This document shows positions 49,514 to 57,718 of a stretch of DNA of 64,000 bases, one piece after another. Under the pieces are notes generated by a model. That model worked only from the letters and a program-made list of their open reading frames with translations, was not told the origin of the DNA and made no database searches. Positions within the stretch are counted from its first letter, which is position 1; each line of letters opens with the position of its first letter. The position numbers and the translations under genes were made by a program. Origin of the DNA: Salimicrobium flavidum (GTDB lineage: Bacteria; Bacillota; Bacilli; Bacillales; Halobacillaceae). The stretch lies in assembly GCF_900156645.1 (NCBI RefSeq), contig NZ_FTOC01000002.1, forward strand, positions 186,001 through 250,000, given 5' to 3'.

Positions 49514-50050
49514 ATGACGCACGATAAAAAGTTCAAATCCTCCGAACGCCGGGAAGCTATTCTGAAACAATTGCGGGAGTCAGCATCTCCGCTCACCGGA
49601 AAATCTCTCGCAGAGGAGATGAAAGTGACGAGACAAGTGATTGTGGCAGACGTCTCCCTGTTAAAAGCGGGAGGAGAACCGATTATAGCCACCAGTCAGG
49701 GTTACCTGTATATGAAGGAAGAGAAACGCAGATTTTCGTATCGCAGGACGATCGTGTGCTGTCACAATCGTTCGGAAACGAAAGAGGAACTTGAGATTCT
49801 CGTCGATCACGGCGTCTATGTTCAGAATGTTGTGATTGAACACCCGGTTTACGGTGATTTGAAAGCGGAACTCCATCTCGGAAATCGCCGGGACGTGGAG
49901 CGATTCATGGAGCAGGTCAACTCTTCGAACGCCACGTATCTCCTGGAATTGACCGATGGCGTTCATACCCATGAGATAGCCGCCGACCGTGAAGAGGCTA
50001 TCGAGGAAGCAGTCCGGGAACTGGCAGAAGCAGGTATTCTTATGGAATGA
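49514..50050 (+). CDS. niaR: Transcriptional repressor NiaR, 3H domain
   Basis: About 178 residues: winged helix-turn-helix (about 8-60; LTGKSLAEEMKVTRQVIVADVSLLKAGG) and a C-terminal 3H domain named for its His residues (IVCCHNR, VIEHPVYGDLKAELHLG, DGVHTHEI). The family represses NAD biosynthesis and nicotinate salvage genes in response to nicotinate. ATG 49514 is preferred: its ribosome site GAGGTGG overlaps the upstream ATG at 49499. Possible target in the window is pncA, although its upstream palindrome looks like a TreR site. Confidence 0.88.
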   Translation: MTHDKKFKSSERREAILKQLRESASPLTGKSLAEEMKVTRQVIVADVSLLKAGGEPIIATSQGYLYMKEEKRRFSYRRTIVCCHNRSETKEELEILVDHGVYVQNVVIEHPVYGDLKAELHLGNRRDVERFMEQVNSSNATYLLELTDGVHTHEIAADREEAIEEAVRELAEAGILME

Positions 50051-50210
50051 GAAGCAGCAAAGACTCTTCCTCGTTCTTTTGAGGAACCAGGAGATGCCGC
50101 TAGAGAAGTTGTTTCAGGTGGAGTGGGTCTCTGGGTTTTTCTTTGTAATTTCCCGAAAATCATGTGATATAGTAAGTAAGAAAGACTCCTGAAAAGAGGA
50201 AGTGGCAGAC

Positions 50211-51659
50211 GTGGAATTCATCCCCTACATCATAACGACGATTATTATATTGAACGTTCTGCTGGGATTTACAATCATTTTCCTGGAGCGTAGAGATGCC
50301 AGTGCGACCTGGGCCTGGCTGATGGTACTCATGTTCGTGCCGGTGGCCGGGTTCGTGTTGTACCTGGTATTTGGACGTCGCTTAAGTAAAAAAGAGATAT
50401 TCACCTGGGACAAAAAAGCACGTCTCGGTTTGCTTTCGGCTGTGCAGGATCAGTTGCGTTCCATTGAAAACGGGGAACTGGAATTGAAGCATCCGGAACT
50501 CGGTCCTTATGAAGATCAAATCTACATGCACCTGAAGAACAATGATGCTGTGCTCACGCAGGATAATTATTTGGAGCTTTTTACGGATGGTGAGAAGAAA
50601 TTTCATGCTCTCATCCAGGACATCGAAAACGCTGAAGATCACGTTCATCTTCTTTACTATATATTGCGTCACGACCAGCTTGGCAAGAGGCTAGCGGAAG
50701 TATTGCAGAGGAAAGCGGAAGAAGGCGTGTCTGTAAAGCTTTTGTATGATGATATGGGTTCAAGGTTACTGAGTCGTTCTTATGTGAAGAAGTTGAAACG
50801 TTCAGGGGTGGAAGTGGAGTCGTTCTTCCCTCCTCTCATACCCAAACTCAATATGAAAATCAATTACAGGAACCACAGGAAGCTGGCGATCATAGATGGA
50901 AAGATCGGTTATATCGGCGGCTTCAATATTGGTGATGAATACCTCGGCAAGGACAAAAAATTCGGATACTGGAGAGATACACATTTGCGTGTCGTCGGAA
51001 GTGCCGTGCATAACTTACAGACGAGGTTCATCCTGGACTGGAACCAGGCTTCTAAACGCGACATTCTCTATGACGAAAGTTTCTACCCGGAGTTCGAAGA
51101 GGACCCGGGAGATTCGGCGATGCAAATCGTCTCAAGCGGTCCGGATTCTGAATGGGAGCAGATCAAGCATGGGTACATCAAGGCTATTTTGTCTGCGAAG
51201 GAATACGTCTACATACAGACCCCGTATTTCATTCCGGATGACAGTCTGCTCGATGCAGTGAGGATCGCTTCGTTGTCCGGAGTGGACGTCAGAGTAATGA
51301 TTCCGAACAAACCGGATCACCCTTTCGTCTATTGGGCTACGTATTCGAACGTGGGAGATCTTCTGTTTGCGGGAGCGAATGTGTACATTTACCAGGACGG
51401 ATTTCTTCATGCCAAAACGATAGTAGCTGATGGAGTGGTATCTTCGGTCGGTACAGCGAATATCGATGTCCGGAGTTTCCGGCTGAATTTTGAGGTGAAT
51501 GCATTTATCTATGATACAAAACTCGGGCTGAAACTGACGGAGAATTTTCTGGAAGACAGTATGAAAGCGACGGAACTCACCTATCGTATGTACCAGCAGC
51601 GTTCGATGTGGATCCGTTTCAAAGAAGCGATTGCTCGTCTTCTGTCTCCGATTTTATAA
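50211..51659 (+). CDS. cls: Cardiolipin synthase
   Basis: Condenses two phosphatidylglycerols to cardiolipin at the membrane. About 482 residues: two N-terminal membrane helices (about 5-60) and two phospholipase D domains with HKD motifs in YRNHRKLAIIDGKIGYIGG and DGFLHAKTIVADGVVSSVGT. Start is uncertain: GTG 50202 directly abuts GAGGA, while GTG 50211 has it ten bases away; I prefer 50211. Cardiolipin is important for salt adaptation. Confidence 0.91.
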   Translation: MEFIPYIITTIIILNVLLGFTIIFLERRDASATWAWLMVLMFVPVAGFVLYLVFGRRLSKKEIFTWDKKARLGLLSAVQDQLRSIENGELELKHPELGPYEDQIYMHLKNNDAVLTQDNYLELFTDGEKKFHALIQDIENAEDHVHLLYYILRHDQLGKRLAEVLQRKAEEGVSVKLLYDDMGSRLLSRSYVKKLKRSGVEVESFFPPLIPKLNMKINYRNHRKLAIIDGKIGYIGGFNIGDEYLGKDKKFGYWRDTHLRVVGSAVHNLQTRFILDWNQASKRDILYDESFYPEFEEDPGDSAMQIVSSGPDSEWEQIKHGYIKAILSAKEYVYIQTPYFIPDDSLLDAVRIASLSGVDVRVMIPNKPDHPFVYWATYSNVGDLLFAGANVYIYQDGFLHAKTIVADGVVSSVGTANIDVRSFRLNFEVNAFIYDTKLGLKLTENFLEDSMKATELTYRMYQQRSMWIRFKEAIARLLSPIL

Positions 51660-51666
51660 GAAAAGA

Positions 51667-51703
51667 AAGGAAGCACCTCTCCGTGCGGGAGAAGTGCTTC
51701 CTT
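51667..51703. terminator. Terminator between cls and the TM2 gene
   Basis: AAGGAAGCAC pairs with GTGCTTCCTT; inner arms TCTCC and GGGAGA. The sequence AAAAGAAAGG/CCTTCTTTAC allows use in both directions between the convergent genes. Confidence 0.8.
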
Positions 51704-51713
51704 CTTTACGTTA

Positions 51714-51947
51714 TTATTTTGGATTTCGGCACATCCCCGGTATGAGGAAAATATCTATGACCAGCCAGATCCAAAGCAGAGCAAGAGGGAACCAGCCGAT
51801 AAGAATACCAGCGGTCGCCCAGCCACTAGCACCGAGAATCAGTTGTATGATGCCTGAACCAGTGCGTCCTGTATAAAAACGATGAATGCCCAGCTGTCCA
51901 AGGAATAACCATAGGAGATAGGCAAGAATGACACTTCTTTGTTGCAT
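51714..51947 (-). CDS. TM2 domain membrane protein
   Basis: 77 residues with two to three hydrophobic helices and the TM2 motif LGIHRFYTGRTGSGIIQLIL. Such proteins are small, widespread and of unknown function. The AAAGGAG ribosome site precedes ATG 51947. Just upstream on the same strand is a strongly structured element with a terminator (52005-52185), so the gene may be under an attenuator or simply be preceded by an independent small RNA. Confidence 0.85.
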   Translation of the reverse strand: MQQRSVILAYLLWLFLGQLGIHRFYTGRTGSGIIQLILGASGWATAGILIGWFPLALLWIWLVIDIFLIPGMCRNPK

Positions 51948-52004
51948 ATAGAAACTCCTTTCTTACTTTTCTTTACCGTTGGTTTCTTCCCGTTTTGGAT
52001 CAGG

Positions 52005-52041
52005 AAAAAACAAACGGAGCACCGAATGGTACTCCGTTTGT
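52005..52041 (-). terminator. Terminator of the candidate small RNA
   Basis: Minus strand: ACAAACGGAG (complement of 52032-52041) pairs with CTCCGTTTGT (complement of 52010-52019), then TTTTTT. Strong. Confidence 0.88.
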
Positions 52042-52185
52042 CAAGAGGGGTTCAGGTTGCCGCAATAATGCGGTCTTAGGAAATTCTTTTATCATATCCC
52101 GTCGTCTCTTCGGAATATATGGAGGGCAGAGGGGTGCCCTTCACCGTTTTTGAATGGTGACGTGGAGGGAATTCCGCCTCCACGC
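52005..52185 (-). ncRNA. Candidate structured small RNA or leader with two ACCCCUCU motifs
   Basis: On the minus strand the 180-nt stretch folds by eye into a row of hairpins: CGTGGAGG...CCTCCACG (52161-52184), TCACC...GGTGA (52141-52160), GGGCA-CCCCTC-TGCCC (52124-52139, loop CCCCUC), CCGCATTATTGCGG (52060-52073), and the terminator. The 8-mer ACCCCTCT occurs twice (complement of 52128-52135, in the third loop; and of 52044-52051, unpaired). C-rich unpaired motifs of this kind in Gram-positive small RNAs pair with Shine-Dalgarno sites. No clear promoter is seen. It could instead be a cis leader of the TM2 gene. Confidence 0.55.
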
Positions 52186-52204
52186 ATATATTTTCTGTTT
52201 TATT

Positions 52205-52481
52205 ATTAGCTTCTAAACGGGTGCTTACACTTTTCTTTGTCCAGCTACAACTTCCAGAAGCCCGTGTTATAAGCAGTAATCTCTTCTCCGGGAAAATCCC
52301 CCGAAGAGAGAGCTTCCTGCTTATCCCAGAGCTTCTAACCGGAAGTTTCCACTTTTCTTTGTCCAGTTCCGACGCCTAGAAGTCCGTAATATAAGCGGCC
52401 AACCCTGTTTCGGGGTAGGTCGCCCGAAGCCAGGCCTGTCCACTTATCTTAGAACTTCTGAACAGGCGTCACCACTTTTCT
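52205..52481. repeat. Dispersed hairpin repeats, locus 9 (two units)
   Basis: Two hairpins (ATAAGCAGTAATC...GCTTCCTGCTTAT and ATAAGCGGCCAACC...CCACTTAT) separated by TTCTAACCGGAAGTTTCCAC. Its right end, TTCTGAACAGGCGTCACCAC, abuts the htrA stop at 52482, so on the htrA strand it starts directly after the gene. Confidence 0.8.
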
Positions 52482-53633
52482 TTATTGCTCACTGAGTGTG
52501 AGTGTTACTTCCTGTTTCTGTCCATCTCTGTAAACGGTAAGTGTTGCTTCTTCCCCTGCTTTTGCATCTTCGTAAAGATACTGACGCAGTTCAAGGGTTG
52601 AACTTATGGCATTTCCATCAATTGCTGTAATTATATCATTCTGCTTCAGTCCGGCCGCTGCTGCAGGAGTGTCCGGAGCTGTTTTGCCGACAACGACGCC
52701 GCCTTCTACGGATTCAGGAAGGTTCAATTCTCCCTGAACGACGCGTTCCGGTATTTTGGAAAGATCATAAAGGGATACGCCGATATACGGACGCTCCACC
52801 TCACCTGTGGATTCCAGTTCAGCTGTAATAGATTTTACGGTTTCTGCCGGGATGGCGAATCCGAGACCTTCCACTTCAGCTTTTGCGATTTTCATCGAGT
52901 TGATCCCGATTACTTTTCCGTTTTCGTTGATGAGTGCACCACCGCTGTTACCAGGGTTGATGGCTGCATCCGTCTGCATTACTGTCGTCTGCCAATCCGG
53001 CTGGGAGTCCCCGTTCAGATCGACAGGGATGTTTCGGTCAAGACCGCTGACTATACCTTTCGTCACGGAACCTGAAAACTTCATGCCGAGAGGGTTACCT
53101 ATTGCGATGGCAGTCTGGCCAACCTCTACTTCGCTACTGTCCGCAAAATCGGCAACCTTCTCGACGTTTTCAGCATCTATTTGTAAAACGGCAAGGTCTG
53201 TAAGGGGGTCACTGCCCTGGAGAGTGGCATCCTTGGTCGTGCCGTCACTTAACGTGACTTCCAGTTCAGAGGCGTTTTCGATGACGTGATGATTGGTTAC
53301 CACATACGCCTGATTCCCATCTTTTTTATAAATGACCCCGGACCCTGTACCGGCATTTTCACTTCCGCGTGCTGTTTCCCTGATGGAACTGACACCTACG
53401 ACCGCTTCCTGAGCTGCTTGTATGGAATCGATCGTATTTTCCTCTGTACCTTCCACCGTTAGTGGATTGGCCTGTGCTTTTTCCGGGTTCGTCTCTATAT
53501 TTATTTTTATCCCCTGCGATTGAAACAGGGCAGTTACGATGAATACGGCTACGATGGCTCCGAATACGCCGAATGCGAATCCGTTTCTTCTTGTTCCTTG
53601 TGCATTGTCTTTTTGACGGTTGAATAGTTTCAT
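52482..53633 (-). CDS. htrB: HtrA-like serine protease, membrane-anchored (S1C, PDZ)
   Basis: Degrades or refolds damaged exported proteins. 383 residues: one N-terminal membrane anchor (about 20-40), a linker, a trypsin-like domain with His116 (TNHHV), Asp146 (DLAVL) and Ser230 (NPGNSGGAL), and one PDZ domain (about 280-380). The triad is complete. It is divergent from a two-component pair, which matches htrB-cssRS of B. subtilis. YyxA (HtrC) is a possible alternative name. The gene ends directly at a dispersed repeat. Confidence 0.9.
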   Translation of the reverse strand: MKLFNRQKDNAQGTRRNGFAFGVFGAIVAVFIVTALFQSQGIKINIETNPEKAQANPLTVEGTEENTIDSIQAAQEAVVGVSSIRETARGSENAGTGSGVIYKKDGNQAYVVTNHHVIENASELEVTLSDGTTKDATLQGSDPLTDLAVLQIDAENVEKVADFADSSEVEVGQTAIAIGNPLGMKFSGSVTKGIVSGLDRNIPVDLNGDSQPDWQTTVMQTDAAINPGNSGGALINENGKVIGINSMKIAKAEVEGLGFAIPAETVKSITAELESTGEVERPYIGVSLYDLSKIPERVVQGELNLPESVEGGVVVGKTAPDTPAAAAGLKQNDIITAIDGNAISSTLELRQYLYEDAKAGEEATLTVYRDGQKQEVTLTLSEQ

Positions 53634-53769
53634 AGTTCGATGATCGCTCCTTTCTGGTACAATGTGAATACATCAATCTAATGACTTTACATGACCTATT
53701 ATAAGAAAGACGTGTGGGAAACATTTGGACTATTTACGGCATAATTATGTAAATGTAGGAGGAATTCTA

Positions 53770-54459
53770 ATGGATGCTTTTATAGGACTTGTAGAGGACG
53801 ACGATAATATCCGGGACATCGTGAAGAGTTACCTGGAAAAGGATGGGTATCAGGTTCGTGACGTCGCTACGGCGGAAGAGGCGTGGGATATATTCAACGA
53901 GGCGGTCAAACCGGATCTGTGGGTGCTTGATATTATGCTTCCGGGTATGGACGGATATGAATTCTGCAAAAAGATCCGTGATCATTCGGAAGTGCCGATC
54001 ATTATCATTTCAGCGAAAGATGAAGAAGTAGACAAGATTCTTGGGCTTGAACTCGGGGGCGATGATTATTTGACGAAGCCTTTCAGCCCGCGTGAACTGG
54101 TGGCGAGAGTAAAGCGTCACGTAAAGCGATGGAAACAGATGAAGACGGAGGAAGGAAACGGGGAGGAAATCGTTACGTCCGGAGCGCTTGAGCTGAACGT
54201 AACGGAACGTCTCGCTTTTTATGAAGGCGAAGAAGTGGAAACGACCCAGAAGGAGTTCGAAATGCTTTGGGTACTGGCGGAACATGAAAATAAAGCTTTC
54301 TCTCGCGAAGTGCTGCTTCAGTCCGTGTGGGGCAATGATTATTTCGGTAGCGATCGTGCGGTGGATGATCTGATGAAACGTCTCCGGAAAAAGTTCCCGA
54401 ATCTCGACCTTGAGACGGTATGGGGATATGGGTATCGTTTGAGGGCGCAGGACGAATGA
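53770..54459 (+). CDS. cssR: OmpR-family response regulator (CssR-like)
   Basis: 229 residues: receiver domain (1-118) with Asp10/Asp11 (VEDDDN), phosphoacceptor Asp54 (WVLDIMLPGMDG), Lys in YLTKPFSPREL; then a winged-helix DNA-binding domain (about 135-229, ending LETVWGYGYRL). ATG 53770 follows GTAGGAGGAA. Its divergent neighbour is an HtrA protease, the layout of the CssRS secretion-stress system. Overlaps the kinase gene by four bases. Confidence 0.88.
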   Translation: MDAFIGLVEDDDNIRDIVKSYLEKDGYQVRDVATAEEAWDIFNEAVKPDLWVLDIMLPGMDGYEFCKKIRDHSEVPIIIISAKDEEVDKILGLELGGDDYLTKPFSPRELVARVKRHVKRWKQMKTEEGNGEEIVTSGALELNVTERLAFYEGEEVETTQKEFEMLWVLAEHENKAFSREVLLQSVWGNDYFGSDRAVDDLMKRLRKKFPNLDLETVWGYGYRLRAQDE

Positions 54460-55778
54460 AACTGCTACATCAGCTGAACGCAGCATTCACCGGACTGATT
54501 CTCGTCGTAATGACGGTTACGGCGATTGTACTGTATTCATTGATTATGGATATTTTCATTATGGATGAAAAACGGCAGCTTGAAATGCGTGCAGAGCTTC
54601 TCGTAGATATTTTGAACGATCCGGATCGACTGCTTCAATCTCCGGAAGTATCGAATTTGATACAGGATCAGAATTATCCGTTGCTTCTGTTCGATCGTTC
54701 CACTGAAGAACTATTATTCTATACGCTTCCACGGGGAGCGGCGAACGATTGGGTCGATCGTTATGAAGAAGAGCTCGCCGGAAGCGATACGTGGGACAGC
54801 GGGTACGGGCAGTACGTCATTTCGGATCACGAATTGAGAGGGGACCAGGTGCTGGTCATGGCTACTCCCATCGGCGATCTCGCCGGTATACAGATGAACT
54901 TCGTCTGGCGTATGGTACTCGTGTTCATTATGGGACTGCTTTTGGCGGCAGCAATCAGTTATCTTTTCACACGAAAACTGGTCACTCCGCTGGATCATTT
55001 GAAAAAGGAAGTCCAGAAAATCGAAAAACGTCAGTTCCAGGATGTGCGTCCTGTGAAGGCGACGGGTGAAATAAAAGAAGTGGAGCAGAGTGTCAGGCAG
55101 ATGGCCGGGGAACTCGAGAGATATATCCGGTCTCAGCAGCAATTTTTCCAAAATGCTTCCCACGAACTCAAAACCCCGCTCATGTCGATTCAAGGATACG
55201 CGGAAGGGATAAGGGACGGCGTATTCGAAGGCGAAAAAAGGGACAGAGGTCTCACGGTTATGGTAGAAGAGATTGACCGTTTGAAAAAAATCGTCAATGA
55301 AATGATTTTGCTGGCCAAGCTCGACAGCAATGAAGATATCTATAACCCGGAGCGCATCAAAGTAAGTGAGTGGACCGGACGTGCTGCTGATCGTCTTCTC
55401 CCTCTTGCCGAGGAAGAAGGAATCAAGGTTGAGGTCAGTGTACAGGAAGATGGGTATATTAATGCCGACCCGGAACGTTTCCTCCAATCCCTCATGAATA
55501 TCGGTAGAAACGGGGTCCGTCACGCAAGTTCCCATCTCTATATTACAGTAGAGAGAAACGGAGAGTTTCTCATACGGATCATGGATGACGGGGACGGGAT
55601 AGATGAAGATGTCATGCCTCACCTGTTTGAACGTTTCCAGAAAGGAAAGGCTGGGGAAACAGGTCTGGGGCTCGCTATTTCCCGGGCAATAATCGAAAAA
55701 AGTGGAGGAAGCATTTCTGCTTATAATGGAGAGGGCACGGGGGCTGTGTTTGAAATCAGACTCCCCGTCGAGGAATAA
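54456..55778 (+). CDS. cssS: Sensor histidine kinase (CssS-like)
   Basis: 440 residues: two membrane helices (about 10-32 and 150-172) with an extracytoplasmic sensor of about 115 residues, a HAMP domain, HisKA with His236 (NASHELKTPLMSIQGYAEG) and HATPase motifs (NIGRNGVRHAS, DDGDGID, GLGLAISRAIIEKSGG). Probably senses misfolded secreted proteins and activates htrB through the response regulator. Assignment as CssS rests on context; the sensor domain itself is not diagnostic. Confidence 0.86.
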   Translation: MKLLHQLNAAFTGLILVVMTVTAIVLYSLIMDIFIMDEKRQLEMRAELLVDILNDPDRLLQSPEVSNLIQDQNYPLLLFDRSTEELLFYTLPRGAANDWVDRYEEELAGSDTWDSGYGQYVISDHELRGDQVLVMATPIGDLAGIQMNFVWRMVLVFIMGLLLAAAISYLFTRKLVTPLDHLKKEVQKIEKRQFQDVRPVKATGEIKEVEQSVRQMAGELERYIRSQQQFFQNASHELKTPLMSIQGYAEGIRDGVFEGEKRDRGLTVMVEEIDRLKKIVNEMILLAKLDSNEDIYNPERIKVSEWTGRAADRLLPLAEEEGIKVEVSVQEDGYINADPERFLQSLMNIGRNGVRHASSHLYITVERNGEFLIRIMDDGDGIDEDVMPHLFERFQKGKAGETGLGLAISRAIIEKSGGSISAYNGEGTGAVFEIRLPVEE

Positions 55779-55839
55779 AATATACAATAAGCGTGCTATA
55801 ATAAAGACAAGACCATAGTATGGAAAGGAATGATACGAT

Positions 55840-56349
55840 ATGGATGCAAAACGATGCATGGATTCTTTCGCAGTTAAAAATTCTCATGTCTTACCCCCGG
55901 ACACCAACAGTCACGGTACCTTGTTCGGAGGGAAATTGATGGCTTACATTGATGATATCGCCGCTATTTCGGCTGTCCGTCACTGCCGGCAACCGGTAGT
56001 GACCGCTTCGATAGACTCGGTCGACTTTCTTCACCCTGTATTCGAAGGCCATGCGATTTGTCTGGAAGCTTTTGTAACCTGGACGCATAATACGTCTATG
56101 GAAGTGTTTGTTAAAGCCATTACTGAGGATTTGCTTAGTGGAGATCGAAAAGTATGTACGACGGCTTTCGTTTCTATGGTCGCCGTAGATGAAAACAATC
56201 GACCTACCCCGATCCCGACGGTATATCCGGAATCGGATCAGGAAAAGCGTCTCCATACGGGGGCATCCGCGCGTCATGAGCAGCGGAAAGAAAGACGTAA
56301 GGAATCGAAAGAACTAGCTGAAATGTATGGAACAGGACTACCTTGGTAA
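55840..56349 (+). CDS. Acyl-CoA thioesterase, hotdog fold (YkhA-like)
   Basis: Hydrolyses acyl-CoA to free acid and CoA. 169 residues: HGTLFGGKLMAYIDDIAAISAVRHC contains the catalytic Asp of the acyl-CoA hydrolase family, followed by VTASIDSVDFLHPV. C-terminal tail is basic (HEQRKERRKESKELAEMYG). Chain-length preference unknown. The gene ends against a dispersed hairpin repeat. Confidence 0.88.
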   Translation: MDAKRCMDSFAVKNSHVLPPDTNSHGTLFGGKLMAYIDDIAAISAVRHCRQPVVTASIDSVDFLHPVFEGHAICLEAFVTWTHNTSMEVFVKAITEDLLSGDRKVCTTAFVSMVAVDENNRPTPIPTVYPESDQEKRLHTGASARHEQRKERRKESKELAEMYGTGLPW

Positions 56350-56530
56350 AAAGAAAAGCGGAAACTTCCGTTTAGAAGCACTGGCACAAGCAGACCGGTC
56401 AGACAAAAAGTGTTCTTTCTTTTTTCTGATCCTGGCTGCTTGTGACATGAGCTTCTGGAAGTTGTAGCTGGACCAAGAAAAGCGGAAACTTCCGTTTAGA
56501 AGCACTGGCACAAGCAGCCGGACCAGATAT
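56350..56530. repeat. Dispersed hairpin repeat, locus 10 (1.5 units)
   Basis: AAGAAAAGCGGAAACTTCCG begins directly after the thioesterase stop. A hairpin (CAAGCAGACCGGTCAGAC...CTGATCCTGGCTGCTTG) and a second linker with the same GAAAAGCGGAAACTTCCG follow; the second unit is cut short. Confidence 0.82.
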
Positions 56531-56557
56531 TTCTCTCGGGTTATTCGTATCTTCAAA

Positions 56558-56615
56558 CAAAAAAACAGCGCGCAATCCTACGTATGTTCTCCTCATAGGG
56601 TCGCGCGCTGTTTTA
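56558..56615. terminator. Strong terminator-like hairpin
   Basis: AAAACAGCGCGC pairs with GCGCGCTGTTTT; loop of about 35 nt holds CCTAC/GTAGG-type bases. Symmetric tracts, so either strand may use it. Confidence 0.75.
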
Positions 56616-56619
56616 TTTT

Positions 56620-56795
56620 GAGCTCTGTTCAAGCCTATTGTTGATTATAGGAACGGAAGGTGGGGACGCCTGCGGGACTGGCATGGAAGGAAAATCCCCC
56701 GGAACGACCAGAAGGAGTTTCGGGAAGTTTCCGCCATGTCCGCGGCAAGCTTCCACCTGAAGAGACGAATATCAACAACAAATGATAACAGAGAC
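56620..56795. mobile_element. MITE-like element 5 (176 bp)
   Basis: GAGCTCTGTTCAAGCC at the left and AATGATAACAGAGAC at the right. Inner arms GGAAGGTGGGGACG and CTTCCACCTG; inner ATGGAAGGAAAATCCCCCGG and GGGAAGTTTCCGCCATG. Same family and length class as elements 4 and 6. Confidence 0.75.
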
Positions 56796-56940
56796 GTTCA
56801 TGCAAAGATATTTGCACCAGGATACATGAAAATTTTCGGGCTCTGTTATGATTCAAGCTTAATAAGGTGGATATAGATAAAGGCGGCGACTCCGACGGGA
56901 ACTCGGGTAGCTGAAGCGTTGCCTCTGGATAAGCGTCCGC
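56786..56940. repeat. Inverted 155-bp copy, left arm
   Basis: Complementary to 62718-62872 over 155 bases with one mismatch that I can find (G at about 56918 against A). It begins at the end of MITE 5 and runs through GGGCTCTGTTATGATTCAAG to GATAAGCGTCCGC, with another MITE-type terminus inside. The two arms enclose 5.8 kb. Confidence 0.9.
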
Positions 56941-57006
56941 GTAATTATTTATTTTTAGGGCAGCCTTATTTTAAGAAGTCAGAACCTATTTCAAATAAGT
57001 TCCTAT

Positions 57007-57717
57007 TTAGACTGTTTGAAAATGGTTTTGCTTTTGTTCCTCTGATTGAGGAGAAGTACATAGAGAGTCCCAGTCGTGGGCAGCGCCGTCACGCATAGTT
57101 ACGATACGGTCCGCAACAGCCTTTGCATCCTCTCTATCGTGAGTAACAAAAACAGTAGTGGTTTCCGTTTGTTTAAGAATGTCATGCAGCTCATTACGGA
57201 TGGTGATCTGGAGATCTGCATCGAGACTACTGAAAGGCTCATCAAGGAGAAGGAGGGAAGGAGCGGGAGCTAAAGCTCTTGCCAAAGCAATCCGCTGCTG
57301 CTGGCCTCCGCTCAGTTCATGTGGATATCTGTTTTTGTAGTCTTCCATCCGAACAAGACTGAGCATCTCTTTAGAACGATTCCGGCTTTGTTTCTTCGAC
57401 CAGGAACCGAGACCGAATTCTATATTTTTTTGGATCGTCATGTGCGGAAACAACGCGTAATCCTGAAAGACCATACCAATATTTCTTTTTTCAGGGGGAA
57501 GGAAGTGGCGGTCGTCGAAGAACGTCTGTTCGTTCACAGAAATACTACCTTTACTGGGAGCTTCAAGGCCACTCAGGAGACGAAGAACCGTACTTTTACC
57601 ACTCCCGCTCGAACCGAGAATCGCTATGATTTCTCCTTTGCTGATATCCAGGGACAACTGATCGATTACAGGCGTTTTCTTATAGCTGAAGCAGAGATTT
57701 TCTACGGAAACAAACAT
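57007..57717 (-). CDS. fbpC: Ferric iron ABC transporter ATPase (FbpC-like)
   Basis: 236 residues of a nucleotide-binding subunit: Walker A GSSGSGKST (about 34-42), signature LSGGQQQRIALARAL, Walker B LLLLDEPFSSLD and the switch His in FVTHD. It is shorter than proteobacterial FbpC because the C-terminal regulatory domain is absent. It follows the permease by one base (minus strand), its ribosome site lying within the permease end. Third gene of the iron operon. Confidence 0.87.
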   Translation of the reverse strand: MFVSVENLCFSYKKTPVIDQLSLDISKGEIIAILGSSGSGKSTVLRLLSGLEAPSKGSISVNEQTFFDDRHFLPPEKRNIGMVFQDYALFPHMTIQKNIEFGLGSWSKKQSRNRSKEMLSLVRMEDYKNRYPHELSGGQQQRIALARALAPAPSLLLLDEPFSSLDADLQITIRNELHDILKQTETTTVFVTHDREDAKAVADRIVTMRDGAAHDWDSLCTSPQSEEQKQNHFQTV

Positions 57718-57718
57718 A

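Noticed and set aside
52185-52225. Sigma-A promoter for the candidate small RNA
   Set aside because: TATATG and TAATAA-like hexamers are present on the minus strand, but no -35 lies at suitable spacing.
54714-55859. 381-codon minus-strand frame opposite the sensor kinase
   Set aside because: The plus strand encodes complete HisKA and HATPase motifs with a coupled start; the minus frame has no ribosome site or domain.
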